From Silvimonas iriomotensis (GTDB lineage: Bacteria > Pseudomonadota > Gammaproteobacteria > Burkholderiales > Chitinibacteraceae): a DNA stretch of 64,000 bases. The position numbers were made by a program, and so were the translations under genes. The notes under the pieces are model-generated. The model had not been told where the DNA came from and ran no database searches. It saw only the letters and a list, made by a program, of their open reading frames with translations. Positions 60,856-64,000 of the stretch are shown piece after piece. The stretch covers positions 186,001-250,000 of the forward strand of contig NZ_BMLX01000003.1 of the NCBI RefSeq assembly GCF_014645535.1. The letters run 5' to 3'. Position 1 is the first letter of the stretch. Each line of letters starts with the position of its first letter.

Positions 60856-63117
60856 TCAGATTTCAAACTGGAACTTGGTAAACACCTCGGCATCCCGCGT
60901 AGTCGCAGAGCCAGTCTGGATACTCTGGCTCCAGGTGGCGCCCAGATACCAGACCTTGAGCGCTGACCAGCGGTGCGCATAAGTCAACGAGACCGAATCG
61001 CTCTGGTAAAACGATGGCGCGACATCTGTCGGCAAAGCCGCGCTGCGGCGCGTGGTTTCCCGCTGCACAATGGCGCGGGCCGAATCCTGGCCAGTGAAAT
61101 GCAGCACGGCCAGCAACTGCATGGCGGTATCACGCAAGGTGGTATCGCCATCCGGGCCGCGCAGTACGGTTTGCTCGAAACGCGGCTCGATCTCCAGCCG
61201 GTCCAGCGCCCGGAAACGGGCATCAAGCAGCGTGTACACGCCCGGGCTGACGCGATCATTCTCGATATCTACCTGATCACCCAGAATGGTTTTGGCTTCG
61301 ATAAACGGAAACCAGGCCGCCGGGTTGGATTGCACATCCAGCAAGACCTGATCGAAGCTGTGCAGCTCGCCGCCGGCTTTCACGCGCTGGGCCTGGGCCG
61401 GGTGGTATTCCACATTGATGGCTGTATTGTGCGGCCCATACAGCGTGAAGCCCGGATCAACCAGCCGCTGCACCGTGCTGCCGTCATCAGTGGTGACGGA
61501 CTGCTGGTAGAGCACGTAGCTGTCCAGCTCGCTCCAGTCTTCGCCCAGACGCTTCTTTTGCACCAGTTGCGCGGTCAGTTGCCGATAACCGGACTGGCCG
61601 AAAAAGCCGGTGTCATCGCGGAAGGCATCAGAGACCTGCTGATAAGTAAGTGACGGTTCCCAGTCCGGCGTTTTGCGGATCCAGTCCACCAGCACGTCAG
61701 AACCGCTCTGGGCCACGCCTTTGTGCAACAAGCCGTCATCGCCCGCCAGCGCCGAGGTGCTGGACAACAACCACTGTCCGCGAATCCGGTCGCCTTCGGC
61801 CGAGCGCCAGACCACGTCCGGGCCGATCACCGCATTGCCGCCCGCGCCATCTGCGTAATTGCGTGCGGTAAACAGGCCGCCCACCGAGAAGTTGTCCAGG
61901 TATGTGCGGGCGCGGCCAAAGGCGACGTCCGATTCCGGCTGGCTGACTTCGTCCGTGGTAAACGCGTGCGGAATCAGCACCTGGCCGCCGCCGGTATCCG
62001 CTGCCGCCATGATGGTGGCTTCGGTATTGTCGTCGCGGCGGGTGGCGCGCAAACCCCAGTCCGGCTGCGTGATAGAGCGCGTGTACAAGGCACGCGAGCC
62101 GTTGCCCCCTTGCTCGTTCATCAGCGAGGGGGATTCCAGAATGTCGCTGCTTTCCAGGAAGAACGGGCGTTTTTCCTGCAATTGCAGGGCAAACTGCGCG
62201 TTGCTGGTCAGTTGCGGCACATCCAGCTCAATCTGGGAGAAATCCGGCTTGAGCGTGGCATCGACCACCCATGCGGCGTTGGGCTGCCATTTCAGATCAA
62301 CCCCGGCATCCAGATGCTGGGACTGCCTGGCCGGCTGCCCGGCCACACTGTCGCGATCAGCACGCACGGTCACTTGCGGCCGTACGCTGACGCTGTTGTT
62401 GGGCGGCGCGGCTTGCAGATCATCCAGCGGTGACATCAGTTCCAGCATGTTGGTGGCCGTCTGCATCAGCGGCACGCTCAGGAACAGATAGGTCTGATCA
62501 CGCGGATAGCTGCGCATGATCTGGAACTGCCAGCTCTTTTTGGCGTTATCGGTAAAACGCAATTCGGTAAACGGAATGCGGATCACCGCCGAGTAACCAT
62601 CAGCCAGCCGCACGGCCCGGGCGTCGACCTCGAAATCCGGAGAGAAATCCGCGTTGTCGGTGTCCGCGCTGTACGTGCCATCGGCAATCACGCCGCTGGG
62701 GTTCACCCGCACAAACATGGCGGATTTACCGGCGCCGATCGGGTCCAGATAGACCGCCACGAAGTCCTGATTGGTCTTCACGTTGTCACGCCGCACCAGC
62801 GGCGCGCGGATGTTTTCCGGGTGCGGGTCATAGGCGCGGATACCAAAGTACACCGCCCTGGCGTCATACAGCACGCGCACGGTGGTGCGCACGGGCGCCA
62901 CCTTGCCGTCCACCGGCTGGTATTCCCAGAACTGGTCGTACTCGGTGGCCGACTGCCACAGGGCATCGTCCAGCGTGCCGTCGAACACCACTTTGGCGTT
63001 GTCGGGCACGTGGCGCGCCGCACAGGCGTTGTTGGCGTGGGCAGGTGCAGTCAGGCTCAGTGAGGCCAGTGCCAGCACGGCACAGGCCGGCCAGCGATAA
63101 AACGCATTGGGGATCAT
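60856..63117 (-). CDS. DUF5916 protein: CBM9-like domain plus predicted outer-membrane barrel
   Basis: 753 residues from ATG 63117; signal peptide to about residue 29 (TAPAHA). Residues about 40-210 are a CBM9/DOMON-like sugar- or haem-binding domain with VVFDGTLDDALWQSATEYDQ and YFGIRAYDPHPENI. The rest, with KPDFSQIELDVPQLTSN, EKRPFFLESSDI and alternating hydrophobic strands to a terminal Phe (KFQFEI), fits the DUF5916 outer-membrane barrel. Such proteins are common in polymer-degrading bacteria; a role in glycan or hydroxamate uptake is possible but unproven. Confidence 0.82.
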   Translation of the reverse strand: MIPNAFYRWPACAVLALASLSLTAPAHANNACAARHVPDNAKVVFDGTLDDALWQSATEYDQFWEYQPVDGKVAPVRTTVRVLYDARAVYFGIRAYDPHPENIRAPLVRRDNVKTNQDFVAVYLDPIGAGKSAMFVRVNPSGVIADGTYSADTDNADFSPDFEVDARAVRLADGYSAVIRIPFTELRFTDNAKKSWQFQIMRSYPRDQTYLFLSVPLMQTATNMLELMSPLDDLQAAPPNNSVSVRPQVTVRADRDSVAGQPARQSQHLDAGVDLKWQPNAAWVVDATLKPDFSQIELDVPQLTSNAQFALQLQEKRPFFLESSDILESPSLMNEQGGNGSRALYTRSITQPDWGLRATRRDDNTEATIMAAADTGGGQVLIPHAFTTDEVSQPESDVAFGRARTYLDNFSVGGLFTARNYADGAGGNAVIGPDVVWRSAEGDRIRGQWLLSSTSALAGDDGLLHKGVAQSGSDVLVDWIRKTPDWEPSLTYQQVSDAFRDDTGFFGQSGYRQLTAQLVQKKRLGEDWSELDSYVLYQQSVTTDDGSTVQRLVDPGFTLYGPHNTAINVEYHPAQAQRVKAGGELHSFDQVLLDVQSNPAAWFPFIEAKTILGDQVDIENDRVSPGVYTLLDARFRALDRLEIEPRFEQTVLRGPDGDTTLRDTAMQLLAVLHFTGQDSARAIVQRETTRRSAALPTDVAPSFYQSDSVSLTYAHRWSALKVWYLGATWSQSIQTGSATTRDAEVFTKFQFEI

Positions 63118-63252
63118 GGTGCGGTTCTTCTTCTTGTTTTTGTTGCCTGTTTTTTCTTCTTGTTCTGCCAGGTTCTGCCGGATCAGGCCGTCACACGGGC
63201 GCACGCCGCCGCACCGGCCCCGCAGGGCCGGTGGGCTTGAACATGTGCGGGG

Positions 63253-64000
63253 TCAGGCTTCGATCAGTCCGCGTTTGCGCAGCATGGGCGCAGCAACCGG
63301 CTCTTTACCGCGGAAGGTGCGGAAAGCCAGTTTCTGCTCGCGGCTGTTGCCGGCGCTGTAGATATAGCGGTAGAGCTTGTCAGACAGGGCCGGATCAAAC
63401 GGATTGCCCGCTTCTTCAAAGGCCTCGAACGCTTCGGCTTCCAGCACTTCCGCCCACATGTAGACGTAGTAACCGGCGGCGTACCATTCATCCGAGAACA
63501 AATGCCGGAAATGTGCCAGGCGATGGTTCATGCCGGCTTCCGGAGGAACACCCAGACGCGCGCGTTCCGTCGCTTCAAAGGTGGCAATGTCGACACCGGC
63601 CGGATCGGTTTCCTGATGCAGCGCCAGATCAATCAGCGTGCAAGCGGTATACCGGACGGTCTCGAAACCCTGGTTGAACGTGGCCGCTGCGCGAATCCGC
63701 TTGACCAGTTCTGCCGGGATTACCTCGCCGGTCTGGACATGCCGGGCGTGCTTTTCCAGCACTTCCGGCACCAGCGCCCAGTTTTCCAGCAACTGCGAAG
63801 GCAGTTCCACATAGTCTTGCGGCACATTGGTGCCGGCCAGACGGTTGTAGGTCACGTTGGACAGCAAGCCGTGCAGGCCGTGGCCAAACTCGTGGAACAG
63901 CGTGCGTACATCATCAAAGCCCAGCAGGGTCGGGCCGCTGCTGGCTTTGGCGAAGTTGTTGTTGTTCACCACCACCGGCAGCTTGACCGCGCCATTGCGC
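63253..64000 (-). CDS. M3-family metallopeptidase (Dcp/oligopeptidase type), C-terminal part
   Basis: About 248 residues are visible; the frame is open to the right window edge, so the gene starts outside. Zinc motif HEFGH in TLFHEFGHGLHGLL, then a GTNVPQDYVELPSQ substrate loop and YAAGYYVYMWAEVLEAEAFE, as in peptidyl-dipeptidase Dcp and related M3 enzymes. The NVPQDYVELPSQ loop is closer to Dcp than to oligopeptidase A. It degrades short peptides in the cytoplasm or periplasm; the signal region is out of sight. Same strand as the DUF5916 gene, 135 bases upstream. Confidence 0.9.
   Translation of the reverse strand, partial: RNGAVKLPVVVNNNNFAKASSGPTLLGFDDVRTLFHEFGHGLHGLLSNVTYNRLAGTNVPQDYVELPSQLLENWALVPEVLEKHARHVQTGEVIPAELVKRIRAAATFNQGFETVRYTACTLIDLALHQETDPAGVDIATFEATERARLGVPPEAGMNHRLAHFRHLFSDEWYAAGYYVYMWAEVLEAEAFEAFEEAGNPFDPALSDKLYRYIYSAGNSREQKLAFRTFRGKEPVAAPMLRKRGLIEA

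Noticed and set aside
1-64000. tRNA, rRNA, CRISPR, insertion sequence, prophage or integron
   Set aside because: No cloverleaf, rRNA stretch, regular repeat-spacer array, transposase or integrase frame was seen on either strand.

Overview
The window is a 64-kb stretch of a GC-rich, gene-dense Gram-negative chromosome. Lipoprotein signals, an RND pump, an OmpR/BaeR-type two-component system, Crp/Fnr, LysR and AraC regulators, a chitinase with small chitin-binding modules and high-GC third positions all fit a betaproteobacterium. A chitinolytic Neisseriales relative (Chitinibacter/Silvimonas-like) is my best guess, but this is inference: no rRNA or marker gene is present. I see no tRNA, rRNA, CRISPR array, insertion sequence, integrase or phage gene. 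The content is accessory or 'housekeeping-plus': efflux, redox defence, regulators and secreted enzymes.

Layout. 1-2087: end of an HlyD-type membrane fusion protein, a FUSC/DUF2955 permease and a small K+-channel-like protein, overlapping as one operon. 2249-6103: a large secreted lipoprotein phosphoesterase followed by a di-haem cytochrome c peroxidase. 6085-14032: BaeS/BaeR-type two-component system divergent from a complete RND tripartite pump (fusion protein, inner-membrane pump, outer-membrane factor). 14407-20328: HDOD protein; OmpR-type regulator and EnvZ-type kinase separated by a divergent alpha/beta hydrolase / HD-GYP-like LuxR pair; a 40-residue secreted peptide gene overlaps the kinase start. 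20440-26070: a thiol/peroxide/persulfide block of epoxide-hydrolase-like enzyme, Ohr, thioredoxin-like protein, cysteine-dioxygenase-like cupin, Crp/Fnr regulator, 1-Cys peroxiredoxin and persulfide dioxygenase-rhodanese fusion, with two striking palindromes. 26162-29835: TetR gene with an operator inside its own promoter, a repeat-built membrane protein, AraC/SDR divergent pair, SMR transporter. 30011-38820: lipoprotein, ArsR-like regulator, DUF429, NTF2-like protein, two diguanylate cyclases, bestrophin-like channel, Ser/Thr/Pro-rich protein. 39005-42414: GH3 glycosidase lipoprotein divergent from an AraC regulator. 42670-50620: repeat-containing secreted peptide, FKBP, cysteine hydrolase with a Thr-codon-rich leader, LysR/quinone oxidoreductase pair, cNMP-flavoprotein fusion, DUF2127, stress-type small protein, SDR. 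51184-64000: solute-binding protein, GH18 chitinase with operator sites, AraC/AhpD-like pair, AraC/LysE pair, CDP-diglyceride hydrolase, B12-type radical SAM protein, GST, DUF465, DUF5916 outer-membrane protein, and the C-terminal part of an M3 peptidase cut by the window edge.

The most interesting items are: (i) a leader peptide with seven Thr codons in eight, starting at the predicted +1 of a strong promoter and followed by a terminator hairpin, upstream of a cysteine hydrolase/FKBP operon; (ii) the redox/persulfide block, whose Crp/Fnr regulator has a CRP-like recognition helix and a matching GGTGA-N6-TCACC palindrome right after its own gene; (iii) a leaderless autoregulated TetR gene; (iv) a LuxR regulator built on two degenerate HD-GYP-like domains; (v) a radical SAM protein with a CX4CX2C cluster motif. 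All coordinates were read by eye. Family assignments rest on motif recognition, not on database searches.
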